Under the pieces are notes generated by a model, which worked only from the letters and a program-made list of their open reading frames with translations, searched no databases and had not been told where the DNA came from. 64,000 nt of DNA from Unio delphinus (taxonomy: Eukaryota > Mollusca > Bivalvia > Unionida > Unionidae), in the NCBI GenBank assembly GCA_029339505.1, contig JAQISU010000097.1:5485001-5549000 (forward strand), in the 5' to 3' direction. The position numbers and the translations under genes are program-made. Shown here piece by piece: positions 1-12,264 of this stretch. The number at the start of each line of letters is the position of its first letter. Positions within the stretch are counted from its first letter, which is position 1.

Positions 1-96
1 ATCGGTGAAATGTACAGGATAATCAGACCAATCAGCCACATGTGGCCCCTACATGGTTCACAACATTTTACGGAAATATTGAGTATGGACTTTGTA

Positions 97-262
97 AAGT
101 GTGTGTGTGATTTGGATTTTTAACGTAGCTTTAACATTTTTTTTCAGTCATATCGCTATGATGTCTGCAGTGTGGCAGTTTATAGTGATGTCAAGCTCTG
201 GGGCATCATGCCGCAGACATGCAGTTATGTCCCCCCAACTATGGCATTCATTATATACTATG
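97..262 (-). mobile_element. CA-tailed tRNA-type SINE (family B), partial copy
   Basis: On the minus strand this copy ends in a (CA)n tail, seen on the plus strand as a GT run near 100-111. It carries the body block containing CATATCGCTATGATGTCTGC on the plus strand. The same block and tail recur at 16803-16893, 18345-18660 and 53837-54155, which defines a dispersed family. The tRNA-like head is missing or decayed here. What is seen is the shared block and tail; the SINE assignment comes from the head in the better copies. Confidence 0.6.
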
Positions 263-949
263 GACCCAAACATCAGTATTTTAACAAGGGATAGATGTAC
301 AACAGCAAATAACCCCAAATTCTCTCTGACTCTTCTGGATTATAGAACTATTGTCTTTTATCATTTTTGGTATGAACATTAATATCAGAAAGTTTTATCA
401 CACTGTGTAAGACCCAGAAATTTTGCAGCTGGTCTGTCACTGAATATAACAGAGCTATTAAAAAAAAAAAAAAAAAATTTGATAGCTAGTGCTTCTTCTG
501 TGGTAGTATACAGTACAGTGATTGAATTACAGATTTAAAGCTTTGTTATTCAACAACACTTTCCCACACTATATAAAAAAAGCTAATAAATTCCAGGACT
601 TATAGGTAGGGTTGTAGTTTAGTCCAATTTTGTTTGCCTCTTTTGGTGATCATTACACCATTAAGTGCAGAATGAGTAAATAGCATAAAATATTGGTTCC
701 TAGTTGAAAAGGTAAATAAATATTTGAGTATCTCCATGTTTTCTAAGAATACATGCACATTGTGATTCTATCCATCTATGCAAGCATTAAGAATATCAAT
801 GGTTTAACAGCAATTTGAATTTGGATTATATGTACCTGTACAAATGTATTTCACCCACTTCCCTTAAAGAATAAATGCTTCTTTTACTGCTCATTATCAA
901 ACATATTCCATAACATTTTAGAAAACTGATTGCAATCCTTGGTACAATA
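263..949. other. No gene or repeat recognised
   Basis: AT-rich sequence with a poly-A run at about 461-477. I see no convincing exon, array or transposon end. Confidence 0.5.
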
Positions 950-2182
950 TAACCATTTGCAATGCACTTACATGCTTCCAACACATGTAGCCCTATGTAA
1001 TACACTTACTTGCTTCCAACACATTTACCCCTTTGAATTCCATTTATAGCTAGCAACATATGTACCCTTTTGAAATCCACTAGCTTGCTTCCAAAACATG
1101 CATCCCTATGCAATACACTTACTTGCTTCCAACAGATGTATTCACCCTTTGCAGTCCATTTACTTTCTTCTCGCACATATATCCCTTTGCAATCCATTTA
1201 CTTGCTTCTCACACATACCCCTTTGCAATCCATTTACTTGCTTCTCACACATATCCCTTTGCAATCCATTTAGGTGTACTTGCTTCTCACACATATCCCT
1301 TTGCAATCCATTTAGGTGTACTTGCTTCTCACACATACCCCTTTGCAATCCATTTACTTGCTTCTCACACATATCCCTTTGCAATCCATTTACTTGCTTC
1401 TCACACATATCCCTTTGCAATCCATTTACTTGCTTCTCACACATACCCCTTTGCAATCCATTTACTTGCTTCTCACACATATCCCTTTGCAATCCATTTA
1501 CTTGCTTCTCACACATATCCCTTTGCAATCCATTTAGTTGCTTCTCACACATACCCCTTTGCAATCCATTTACTTGCTTCTCACACATATCCCTTTGCAA
1601 TCCATTTACTTGCTTCTCAAACATATCCCCTTGCAATCCATTTACTTGCTTCTCACACATATCCCTTTGCAATCCATTTACTTGCTTCTCACACATATCC
1701 CTTTGCAATCCATTTACTTGCTTCTCACACATACCCCTTTGCAATCCATTTACTTGCTTCTCACACATATCCCTTTGCAATCCATTTACTTGCTTCTCAC
1801 ACATATCCCTTTGCAATCCATTTACTTGCTTCTCACACATATCCCTTTGCAATCCATTTACTTGCTTCTCACACATATCCCTTTGCAATCCATTTACTTG
1901 CTTCTCACACATACCCCTTTGCAATCCATTTACTTGCTTCTCACACATATCCCTTTGCAATCCATTTACTTGCTTCTCACACATATCCCTTTGCAATCCA
2001 TTTACTTGCTTCTAACACATATCCCTTTGCAATCCATTTACTTGCTTCTCACACATACCCCTTTGCAATCCATTTACTTGCTTCTCACACATACCCCTTT
2101 GCAATCCATTTACTTGCTTCTCACACATATCCCTTTGCAATCCATTTACTTGCTTCTCACACATATCCCTTTTGTAATCCAG
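950..2182. repeat. 36-bp minisatellite, about 34 copies
   Basis: The unit contains CTTGCTTCTCACACATATCC followed by CTTTGCAATCCATTTA. The copies from 950 to about 1160 are diverged and the rest are nearly uniform. Two neighbouring units carry a 6-bp insertion (GGTGTA). Because 36 is a multiple of three and the unit lacks stops in most frames, 200-370-codon open frames appear on both strands. They are periodic and I do not regard them as genes. Confidence 0.95.
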
Positions 2183-2689
2183 CTTCAAATTATATTCAAA
2201 ATATTTTTTTTTAAAATAAGACTGCATGGTTGCAAATGATCTGCATAGTGAATTGCAAAATGTTTATAAACAGCACTATTAAGCAGCAAAAGGACTGCAA
2301 ATGCATACTTAGCAATCCAAGTCTTGACAACCAAATACTTATATAAAAAAAACTCTGGATATCTGTTAGATTTTACATGTAACTACAGTACACTAGCATA
2401 TTTTTTCAAATAAGTAATTTTTATATAAAATGGTTCAATAACTTTGCAAACGCATAGTTTGACTTTCATGTTCATATATCCATGTATGACATTCTGAACT
2501 GTATGGCTAAATAGACCCTGGACTAGAAACCTTAGCTGTCAGCTATTCATCTATCACACACTCCTTTAATTTGTCAAGACACATTTCAAATAACCAAACA
2601 AAATGACCATGTGTCCTTTATATCCCTTACCCAAAATACAACCAATTACATTATAACAGTATCAGTGCCTATATTACAGTCATTTTTCA
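2183..2689. other. No gene recognised between arrays
   Basis: AT-rich sequence between the 36-bp and 23-bp arrays. No supported feature. Confidence 0.5.
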
Positions 2690-3752
2690 CTATTTTACAT
2701 GAGAATCAGTGACTATATTACATGAGTATCATTGACTATATTACATTAGTATCAATGACTATATTACATAGGTATCAGTGACTATATTACATAAGTATCA
2801 GTGACCATATTACATGAATATCAGTGACTATATTATGTTAGTATCAATGACTGTATTCAGTGACTATATTTGATAAGTATTAGTGACTATATTACATGAA
2901 TATTAGTGACTATATTACATGAATATCAGTGACTATATTATGTTAGTATCAATGACTGTATTACATAAGTATCAGTGACTATATTTGATAAGTATTAGTG
3001 ACTATATTACATGAATATTAGTGACTATATTATGTTAGTATTAATGACTATATTATGTTAGTATCAATGACTATATTATATAAGTATCATTGACTATATT
3101 ACATGAATATCAGTGACTATATTATATTAGTATCAATGACTATATTATGTTAGTATCAATGACTATATTACATAAGTATCATTGACTATATTACATGAAT
3201 ATCAGTGACTATATTATGTTAGTATCAATGACTATATTATGTTAGTATTAATGACTATATTATGTTAGTATCAATGACTATTATGTTAGTATCAATGACT
3301 ATATTACATAAGTACCAATGACTATATTACATGAATATCAGTGACTATATTACATAAGTATCACTAACTATATTACATAAATAACAGTGACTATATTACA
3401 TGAATATCAGTGACTATATTATGTTAGTATCAATGACTATATTATGTTAGTATTAATGACTATATTATGTTAGTATCAATGACTATATTATGTTAGTATC
3501 AATGACTATATTACATAAGTACCAGTGACTATATTACATGAATATCAGTGACTATATTATGTTAGTATCAATGACTATATTACATAAGTATCAATGGCTA
3601 TAATACAGGAGTATCTGTGACTATATTACATAAATACCTGTAACTATATTACATGAATATCAATGACTATAGTACAGGAGTATCAATGACTATATTACAG
3701 GAGTATCAGTGACAATATTACAGAAGTAGCAGTGACTATATTACATGAGTAT
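2690..3752. repeat. 23-bp minisatellite, left block
   Basis: About 46 diverged copies of a unit of the form TATCAGTGACTATATTACAT plus three bases. The array resumes at 4571 after an 818-bp interruption, so both blocks are probably one locus. Confidence 0.93.
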
Positions 3753-4072
3753 CGAAATGTTGCGAATATTTAAATTAATTATTTGTTTGTTAGGTTTTTT
3801 AAAACTTTGATTTCATTAATGTCAAAATCTAATACATAGCTAAATTATTTTATATGTGTATGGGCTTATTATCAGGATCTTTATTAATAGAATAGGTAAG
3901 TGTGTTTATTTTAGTAAAAATTTTCGAGTTTCCTATGTGAATTTTACATGTTATTCTTTTGATTTTGTAAACATCTGGAACATTCTAGAAGGTTATTTTT
4001 CATTAGTTAATGGGTTTTGTTTTAGAAATGCAAACTGTGACCTGAGGTCAAGTAGAGAACTATGTGTGTGTA

Positions 4073-4145
<73 letters not shown>

Positions 4146-4570
4146 TGTAATTGTGAGGACTTATTTATTCATGTTTTAACATCTAGCACTTTCAAGCTGT
4201 ATTATGGTGTGACCAGTTTGGGCTGAAATTTCTTGAAATTACTGAATTCAAGTGATTATTTTCTATGAAAATACAAAAGTGCTCTGGCAAAATTCTTGGA
4301 TAAAGACATTTACTGGAATTTATAGTATATTTAAACCTGGAATTATACTACTGTGATTTTAAAAAAGACTGTTGACACATCAGCACTCTATTTTATTCAG
4401 GACTTTATATTATAATGACTAGTTGGATTTAATTTGCAATACCGCAAGTTCTTTTTCCTATTTTGACTTTGTATTCAAGGGAAATAAATTATTTGTTAGA
4501 TTATACAAAGCTTGTTGTCTTTCATTATTTTCTGTTACCGATTTTAAGAGCATAAACTCATAATAATCTG
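3753..4570. mobile_element. Unclassified dispersed element inside the 23-bp array
   Basis: This 818-bp segment separates the two halves of the 23-bp array. TGAGTAT occurs immediately before it (3746-3752) and at 4571-4577, consistent with a target duplication, although that heptamer also belongs to the array unit. Several blocks match 23690-24560 in the same order: CTGTGACCTGAGGTCAAG with TGTGACCTGAGGTTAAG, a block around GGGCTG, a block around AAATACAAA, and a block around ACTACTGTGATTTTAAA. It contains a TG/TA microsatellite at 4062-4142. No coding capacity is seen, and the class is unknown. Confidence 0.55.
4062..4142. repeat. (TG)n(TA)n microsatellite
   Basis: A short TG run passes directly into about 30 TA dinucleotides. 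Confidence 0.95.
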
Positions 4571-5288
4571 TGAGTATTTTACGTATCAATGACTATATTA
4601 CATGAGTATCAGTGACTATATTACATTAATATCAGTGACTATATTACATGAGTATCAGTGACTATTACATGAGTATCAGTGACTATATTACATTAGTATC
4701 AGTGACTATATTACATGAGTATCAGTGACTATATTATGTGAGAATCAATGACTATATTACATAAGTATCCATGACTATATTACAGGAGTATCAATGACTA
4801 TATTACATAAGTATCAGTGACTATATTACAGGAGTATCAGTGACTATATTACATGAGTATCAGTGTCTATTTTAAATATTTAACAGTGACTATATTACAT
4901 AAGAATCAGTGTCTATATTACATGAGTATCAGTGACTATATTAAATGAGTGAAAGTGACTATATTAAATGAGTGAAAGTGACTATATTAAATGAGTGAAA
5001 GTGACTATATTAAATGAGTTAAAGTGACTATATTAAATGAGTGAAAGTGACTATATTAAATGAGTGAAAGTGACTATTAAATGAGTGAAAGTGACTATAT
5101 TAAATGAGTTAAAGTGACTATATTAAATGAGTGAAAGTGACTATATTAAATGAGTTAAAGTGACTATATTAAATGAGTGAAAGTGACTATATTAAATGAG
5201 TGAAAGTGACTATATTAAATGAGTGAAAGTGACTATATTAAATGAGTGAAAGTGACTATATTAAATGAGTGAAAGTGATTATATTAAT
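4571..5288. repeat. 23-bp minisatellite, right block with a subfamily
   Basis: The first half matches the left block. From about 4940 the units switch to a homogeneous subfamily containing GAAAGTGACTATATTAAATG, showing local amplification of one variant. Confidence 0.93.
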
Positions 5289-5631
5289 TATCCTTCAACA
5301 TTTTTTGTGAAGTAAAATATGTGCTTCCATGAAATCTTTTGTGACCACCATGTAATCTACATGTTTTCAATAAATTTAACCAATGAACAGAGCAAAGCGA
5401 ATTTCAGGACTGTTATGGAGATTAATATAGGAAAAATTGGATCAGGCTAGTTTTTACCTGACAATAAATATCTCTTCAATGTATAAACGATAAGTATATA
5501 AATTCTGAATTAATTTTTAAAAAATGATGTGTTCAGCTATACCTAAAAATACTTAATCTGGTCACCCTGTATTAAAAGCTGTACGAAAGAACAAATAATG
5601 GTGCCAGCAAAGTTTATACAAATTTATTTCC
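5289..5631. other. No feature recognised
   Basis: AT-rich spacer between the array and a MITE. Confidence 0.5.
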
Positions 5632-5813
5632 CATTAGAACCTGTCTTGAAAGACCACCCCTTCTGCAAAACAATAATGGTCTCTTAAGACTGGTGGTCTC
5701 TCATAACAGGTCATAACACTATATAATAAATAAATCTGTGCACCAGGAGATTCTGGTCTCTCAAGACAGGTGGTCTCTCATTGCAGTGGTCTCTCAAGAC
5801 AGGTTTTACTGTA
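5632..5813. mobile_element. MITE of about 182 bp (family M1)
   Basis: The left end reads AGAACCTGTCTTGAAAGACC and the right end is its inverse, CTCTCAAGACAGGTTTTACT. Related copies lie at 54580-54760 (full length) and 30424-30500 (one end). The interior repeats GGTGGTCTCTC-type motifs. It has no coding capacity. The superfamily is not determined; TA-flanked ends would suggest a Tc1/mariner-pogo origin, but decay makes this uncertain. Confidence 0.65.
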
Positions 5814-6660
5814 TATGTCATTTTGTAAAAAAAAAAAAAAAATAATACACAACATGAAAAGGTTTAATGTGAAATATTATTTTAAATGGAGAATCATAAT
5901 TTACTGCTGGATGGTAAAAAATTAATAAACACTGAAAAGACATTCCAATAGCAAAATTCTAGAGCTCTTTAGACTTCCAAGTTGGGCAATGCAGCAGAAT
6001 TTTGGCTTGCTGGAAGGTTTACTAATGCTTGCCAGCTTCCCTTAAATTTAAACCACCTGGCAGTTTCTATTTTGTGCTTTCATGTGATGTATAAAACTAT
6101 CCTGGCATTCAAAACAGGTTTGGAGAAGAAGCCAAGGTACATAGGCCTAATTTCCGATTGGCTATGCTGCCAAGTCAGTTGAAACTTGCTTCCTAATTCA
6201 CTCTGTGTACCCTTAATGCGAAGATAATGATGGATTCGGCCAATGTATACACAGGTTGAAATGAGATATCTTATCTATTACTTATGGACTAAAATCTTGT
6301 TAAAGTCATCACTTTCTTCTTTTATTTCAACAACAAAATTTGATATTAAGCAACCTGTTTTTAATGTGCTAATTTTAAAGATACTACCAAGGCATTTTTC
6401 AATTAAATATGACTGAGAAGTGTTCCTGAAATGTCATTTAAATGTAAGTCTACAAGACTTTTTTTTTTAAAGTTGGAAATGATTAAAAGCTATTTGCTTG
6501 TATACTTTCAAGCAGACATGTATCTGAGGTCACGATTTTTATCATTGGTATTGATGGCGTGGGTGGCAGGAAGAAATTATTTAACCCAAAGCCTGTGCAG
6601 ACTGTTTTCTGATTACATGCAGTTTATGTTGGTTGTGTAGCAAAGGGGTTTCCAAGGATA
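5814..6660. other. No feature recognised
   Basis: AT-rich sequence. The open frames at 5982-6182 and 6431-6640 show no recognisable domains or splice context. Confidence 0.5.
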
Positions 6661-7004
6661 TTTGCTGCCAGTGTGTAATCTATGTCTACCAAGTCTATGC
6701 AAATTTGCTGCCAGTGTGTAATCTATGTCTACCAAGTCTATGCAAATTTGCTGCCAGTGTGTAATCTATGTCTACCAAGTCTATGCAAATCTGCTGCCAG
6801 TGTGTAATCTATGTCTACCAAGTCTATGCAAATTCGCTGCCAGTGTGTAATCTGTCCACCAAGTCTATGCAAATTTGCTGCCAGAGTGTGTAATCTATGT
6901 CCACCAAGTCTATGCAAATTTGCTGAAAGTGTGCAATCTATGTCCACCAAGTCTATACAAATTTGCTGCCAGTTTGTAATATATGTCCACCAAGTCTATG
7001 CAAA
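6661..7004. repeat. 43-bp minisatellite, about 8 copies, split by a SINE
   Basis: The unit contains TGCTGCCAGTGTGTAATCTA and CCAAGTCTATGCAAAT. The array breaks at 7004 and resumes at about 7275 with TTTGCAAATTTGTTGCC, so the SINE at 7005-7269 landed inside it. Confidence 0.92.
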
Positions 7005-7269
7005 GGGCCCCGAGTGGCCAAGTGGTCTAAAGCACTGTCCATTACGGACCACTGCCATCTCACCTCTGTCTGCATGTGTTCAAGTCTATGATTCAGCAAA
7101 TGTAGTTATGTGAGAAAGCCTGCCAGTAGCTTCTTATGGGTCGGTGGTATTTTCCGGGGGGTAATCCGGGTTCTTCCTCCACCATTAATACCGGCCGCTA
7201 TGTATAGCCTATATTGTGCTGAAAAAAAATCTCGTTAAACCATCAAATACAAAAACAAAACAAAAACCA
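7005..7269 (+). mobile_element. tRNA-derived SINE (family A)
   Basis: The 5' head has a tRNA-like A box within GAGTGGCCAAGTGGTCTAAA and a B-box-like GTTCAAGTCT. The body contains AGAAAGCCTGCCAGTAGCTT and the 3' block contains TATAGCCTATATTGTGCTGA, followed by an A-rich tail. Related copies are at 50123-50378, 50819-51073, 11730-11890 and 34938-34985. It is a Pol III-type non-autonomous element and needs a LINE in trans. TCTATGCAAA before it and TCTTTGCAAA after it could be a target duplication, but the array unit also contains this word. Confidence 0.88.
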
Positions 7270-7506
7270 ATTCTTTGCAAATTTGTTGCCAGTGTGTAAT
7301 CTATCAACAACATATTAGCACATTTACCCTTGCAAAGTCTTTGCCAAATTGTTGCAGCATACTTTTCTATAGACAGATAAATCTAAGAAAAGGATCAACA
7401 AAGAGTATTTTAATTAATTTCCAAGGGGATGAAATAATATTCCACGATTACCATATAAACTTGCTTACAAGTCTGATCCAGTTGCAAACAACCAAGACTT
7501 TGATCT

Positions 7507-8098
7507 GTCAGTGTATAATGTACCAGGAGATTAGGGTCTATTCTGATTGTTTGATTGATTAGTCCTAACAGTGTATAATGTACCAGGGGATTAGGGTCTA
7601 TTCTGATTGTTTGATTGATTAGTCCTAACAGTGTATAATGTACCAGGAGATTAGGGTCTATTCTGATTGTTTGATTGATTAGTCCTAACAGTGTATAATG
7701 TACCAGGAGATTAGGGTCTATTCTGATTGTTTGATTGATTAGTCCTAACAGTGTATAATGTACCAGGAGATTAGGGTCTATTCTGATTGTTTGATTGATT
7801 AGTCCTAACAGTGTATAATGTACCAGGGGATTAGGGTCTATTCTGATTGTTTGATTGATTAGTCCTAACAGTGTATAATGTACCAGGGGATTAGGGTCTA
7901 TTCTGATTGTTTGATTGATTAGTCCTAACAGTGTATAATGTACCAGGAGATTAGGGTCTATTCTGATTGTTTGATTGATTAGTCCTAACAGTGTATAATG
8001 TACCAGGAGATTAGGGTCTATTCTGATTGTTTGATTGATTAGTCCTAATAGTGTATAATGTACCAGAGATTAGGGTCTATTCTGATTGATTAGTTCTA
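7507..8098. repeat. 60-bp minisatellite, about 9.5 nearly identical copies
   Basis: Units contain AGTGTATAATGTACCAGG and TTAGGGTCTATTCTGATTG. Most differ only by A or G in the word AGG(A/G)GATT. The last copy is shorter. The homogeneity points to recent expansion or gene conversion. Confidence 0.96.
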
Positions 8099-8929
8099 AC
8101 ATTGACACTGATCTGCTGGTGCATTATCAGTGTATCCCCTTGGGATGCAAGATTGGGAGTTGAAACTCCCCTTGGTGTCAGAACTGGGGGGGGGGGTTAT
8201 AAAATACAAAGTTGGTGGGGGCAGCCTAAAGCATACATGAGGGTAAAGGATACACTAATTTATGCAATAGGAGACTTGGGTCAGTGCAGTTGGATGAAAT
8301 CAGAAGTGAGTTTATACCATACACAGTTGATGAGTTCTTGTGCTTGATCAAAAAATCAAAATGAGTGGTAAAAAGTGAGATCAAATAAAACAAGATTTTT
8401 AGCCCTCATAATGGACTTGAATTAAGTCTGTTTTAATTAAGTTATCAATTACTTTTACCTTATATCACTGGAACTGATTGTCTCACTCTAGACAAACATA
8501 AGAATTACAAAAAGCCAGCTATCAAAATCAGGAAATGTATATGCAAGAAAATGAGTTTTTTTTTATATTGTGAATCAATGAAAATCTAAATTCAAGATGA
8601 CTAGAAACTTCATGGACTATTTCTAAACTTTGAACAAACCTGGTGGTAGGATGTGGCTGTGACTAGAGAAAGGACCCTATACTTGAATCATGCACATTAC
8701 AAAGTCATGCATAACTGACAGTTTTTGCAGCTTATCCTGAAATTTGCATGCCCAATATATCTTTTCTTTTTCACAAAATGATTCCAGACCCCATAAACAA
8801 AACAGTCATTACTAAATGTTTAAACTGTTTGGGACTGTCTGTTAAAATGTGAGAAATTGCAAAAGTCGGCTATCAAACCCAGCAGCCAAAAATATCATGG
8901 AGTTTTCATCTATCAACTGAGACTCCATA
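8099..8929. other. No gene recognised; 11-G run
   Basis: A run of 11 G lies at 8186-8196. The open frame at 8102-8347 crosses it and shows no domain signal. Confidence 0.5.
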
Positions 8930-9660
8930 AATCTTTGTCACTCGGAGGCTGTAATTTTCTCTCTCCATTTGGCTAAGACACCCAATAATAAAATCACTTT
9001 GTAGAAAGGAACTGATGCTTCACTGTCCCCTATCTCTTTGCTTGTCAGATTCTGCCCATTCAAATAATGAAGCAAAAGTGATAGCTTGAACAAATATTGG
9101 CATATAACACCATAAATCATTCTTCTTGTCATTCACTTCCACGAAAACATTATTGACTGAAGCACTTTTCATTTTCATTATTAGATTCTGTGATGTTTTA
9201 TTTACCATATCATTGCACTCCATAGCAACACTTGCTCAAATTTGTAAAGAAATAAATTATCAAATGCTGCTATTCAATTCCTGCAAATCATACATCATAA
9301 GTAATTTATCTAAGTTGCCATAGTAACTATTGAAGATAGTCAAGGTCATAAATAAGTGACCTTCATGTCAACTATTGTTTGGTTACATACACAAGCACTC
9401 TTCATCTAATCTGCCAGGAGTCAGTCAGATTAAAAAGAATACTCTATCTAAGATGACAACTTCATTCCCTCCTTCACTTCTTATTGATTTGTGTCCCTTG
9501 AGATCTGATTGTTTGCTCTTTCTATATCAAAACTTCTGGCCCCAATAACAAAATCAGTTATCTTTCTATGATTCAGAGCTTGGGCTTCCAACTCTGTTGT
9601 ACGCATCTGCCAAAATTATGAGTTCTTTGAATGTAGTCTCAAATAACCAGGGTGAGAACA
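8930..9660 (-). other. Diverged dispersed family, possibly decayed coding
   Basis: Read on the minus strand, about 9480-9600 aligns with the end of the open frame at 12265-12663: ATAACTGATTTTGTTATTGG here against ACAACTAATTTTTGTTATCA there, in the same surroundings. A weaker relative of the same block appears near 8960-9000. This suggests a repeated, decayed family. Function is unknown. Confidence 0.35.
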
Positions 9661-10009
9661 CTTGAACATTTTAGAGCAAATGGTTAAACTCTTGATGATG
9701 GCATATGTCAGAAATGGTATAAATTGTTGACTTGGAATTAAATGTGGGAATATTTCAGCAAAATTTTATTTGACTTTTCTAGACTGAATTCATTTTACTA
9801 CATCATACTCATTACTGTTCTGAGATAGCAGAGAATAGATACTATCAGTGTAATGTTATTGGGCATAATTTGGTCAACTGGAGGGTTTCCTGGTCTGGTT
9901 GGCAAAAAGACGATAAGTTTAAATGATATCAGACGACTCTTTGTGATGTTGCCATAAGAATTATATATATCTTCCTCTGTAATTATTATTCAATCCAACT
10001 CTATACTTT
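9661..10009. other. No feature recognised
   Basis: AT-rich spacer before a minisatellite. Confidence 0.5.
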
Positions 10010-10660
10010 GGTTTATAATTTGTAAAACTGGTTCTGATGATGTTTATTTAGGATTTGACAGTGTTTTTCAGTGTAAGCATTAAAATCGGTAAGACTGGTT
10101 CTGATGATGTTTATTTAGGATTTGTCAGTGTTTTTCAGTGTAAGCATTAAAATCGGTAAGACTGGTTCTGATGATGTTTATTTAGGATTTGTCAGTGTTT
10201 TTCAGTGTAAGCATTAAATTCAGTCAGACTGTTTCTGATGATGTTTATTAGGATTTGACAGTATTTATCAATGTAAGCATTACAATTGGTAAGACTGGTT
10301 CTGATGATGTTTATTTAGAATTTGACAGTATTTATCAATGTAAGCATTACAATTGGTAAGACTGGTTCTGATGATGTTTATTTAGGATTTGTCAGTGTTT
10401 TTCAATGTAAGCATTAAAATTGGTAAGACTGGTTCTGATGATGTTTATTTAGGATTTGTCAGTGTTTTTCAATGTAAGCATTAAAATCGGTTCGACTGGT
10501 TCTGATGATGTTTATTTAGGATTTGTCAGTGTTTTTCAATGTAAGCATTAAAATTGGTAAGACTGGTTCTGATGATGTTTATTTAGGATTTGTCAGCGTT
10601 TTTCAATGTAAGCATTAAAATTGGTAAGACTGGTTCTGATGATGTTTATTTAGGATTTTA
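10010..10660. repeat. 67-bp minisatellite, about 10 copies
   Basis: The unit contains GACTGGTTCTGATGATGTTT and TTTTTCAATGTAAGCATTA. Two copies carry GACAGTATTTATCAATG instead of the majority form, so at least two variants have been amplified. Confidence 0.95.
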
Positions 10661-10844
10661 TACTAAAGTATATATTATAATACAACATAAATATTACTAT
10701 ATTGCCAACGATGTAAGCATTACTATACATTTTATTGTATTACAACCAAAGTTAGCATTACTGTACTGAGTTAACATACAATACAAAACATACACATTAT
10801 TGTATTACCACCAATGTAAGCATTACTGTACCAAGTAAACATAC

Positions 10845-10845
<1 letters not shown>

Positions 10846-10905
<60 letters not shown>
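10846..10905. repeat. (CA)30 microsatellite
   Basis: An uninterrupted CA run. Confidence 0.97.
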
Positions 10906-10907
<2 letters not shown>

Positions 10908-11079
10908 TACCAGAGACATAGCTTAATGAAGTACTGTACAGTACTACATAATTCATAATATTGTATTATCACTAATATACGGAGGTACTATACAACTATC
11001 AAAGTTGGACTTGACTCAGTATTACTGACAGGTCTCTTTCATTGTTCATCAACATTAGGCAGATCCAAAGAAAAACATC

Positions 11080-11594
11080 GCGATTTGTATAATTACTTAT
11101 GATTTGTATAATTACTTATGATTTGTATAATTACTTATGATTTGTATAATTACTTATGATTTGTATAATTACTTATGATTTGTATAATTACTAATGATTT
11201 GTATAATTACTTATGATTTGTATAATTACTAATGATTTGTATAATTACTTATGATTTGTATAATTACTTATGATTTGTATAATTACTTATGATTTGTATA
11301 ATTACTTATGATTTGTATAATTACTTATGATTTGTATAATTACTAATGATTTGTATAATTACTTATGATTTGTATAATTACTAATGATTTGTATAATTAC
11401 TTATGATTTGTATAATTACTTATGATTTGTATAATTACTTATGATTTGTATAATTACTTATGATTTGTATAATTACTTATGATTTGTATAATTACTTATG
11501 ATTTGTATAATTACTTATGATTTGTATAATTACTAATGATTTGTATAATTACTTATGATTTGTATAATTACTTATGATTTGTATAATTACTTAT
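11080..11594. repeat. 19-bp minisatellite, about 27 copies
   Basis: The unit is ATGATTTGTATAATTACTT, with a recurring variant ending in ACTA. The variant units are interspersed, so the pattern could type alleles. Confidence 0.96.
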
Positions 11595-11729
11595 GCTTAA
11601 GAAACATTACCTATTAAGATCTATACTAGCACATTACCTATTAAGATCTATACTAGCAACAGGGTGGGTGGGTATGGCAAGTTATATAAGGTTCCCAAAT
11701 TTAAAGCTCTCTAACACATACCACCTCAA

Positions 11730-11890
11730 TGAGTTAGACTTTTGGCTCAACCAATATGGGTAGGCTTGCCAATGTAGCTGCCCATAGGTCAGTGGTTTAT
11801 TCTGGGTGACCAAACAGATTGGCTGTCTACTATGAATAGCTTATTGTGTGCTGAACAATGACATAAAAAAAAAAAAAACTCAACACCAAA
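11730..11890 (+). mobile_element. Degenerate SINE family A, 3' part
   Basis: It matches the body and tail of the SINE at 7005-7269 in order: GGCTTGCCAATGTAGCT, GGTCAGTGGTTTATTCTGGG and TGAATAGCTTATTGTGTGCT, followed by a poly-A run. The head is absent or unrecognisable. Confidence 0.6.
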
Positions 11891-12264
11891 CACAAAATCA
11901 TTCTAGATACTTCTTTGCATGGGGAAAAATTCTCAAACTGGCAGCATATTAAAAATTAACAGGTTTAATTTTTGTAATCACTTGTCTGACAGGATGAGAT
12001 TTAAAAGAGTTGTAAAATTAGTTGCAAAATCAATGTTATCCCTAAAAGACTCAGCTGAGTTGTCGAGGTGTATGTACCAACCACCACATCACCACACCCC
12101 CCAATTTAATCTGACAGTACACTCCATATATAGTGTTTGTTTACCTGCATGATGTCATAAGGACTGTAGTCTAATTTTCTCTCCCATCCTTGATGTGAAA
12201 ACTTATTTTCCGTGCAATGTCTGATTCTTCCAGCATTTGAAATTGTTATCTTCAGTCATAATGT

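Noticed and set aside
1098..2214. Open frames of 305, 368 and 278 codons
   Set aside because: All are shadows of the 36-bp minisatellite, open in several frames on both strands at once.
4081..4179. Alternating Ile-Tyr protein tail
   Set aside because: Translation of a TA microsatellite; the same holds for similar frames at 20619 and 39993.
7005..7100. tRNA gene
   Set aside because: A and B boxes are present, but there is no acceptor-stem pairing, and the same head recurs with a shared SINE body and tail.
7585..8060. Telomere-like TTAGGG words
   Set aside because: They occur once per 60-bp unit, not in tandem, so no interstitial telomere is present.
7507..8098. CRISPR-like regular array
   Set aside because: Units abut directly with no unique spacers, and the genome is eukaryotic. 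The same applies to the other arrays.
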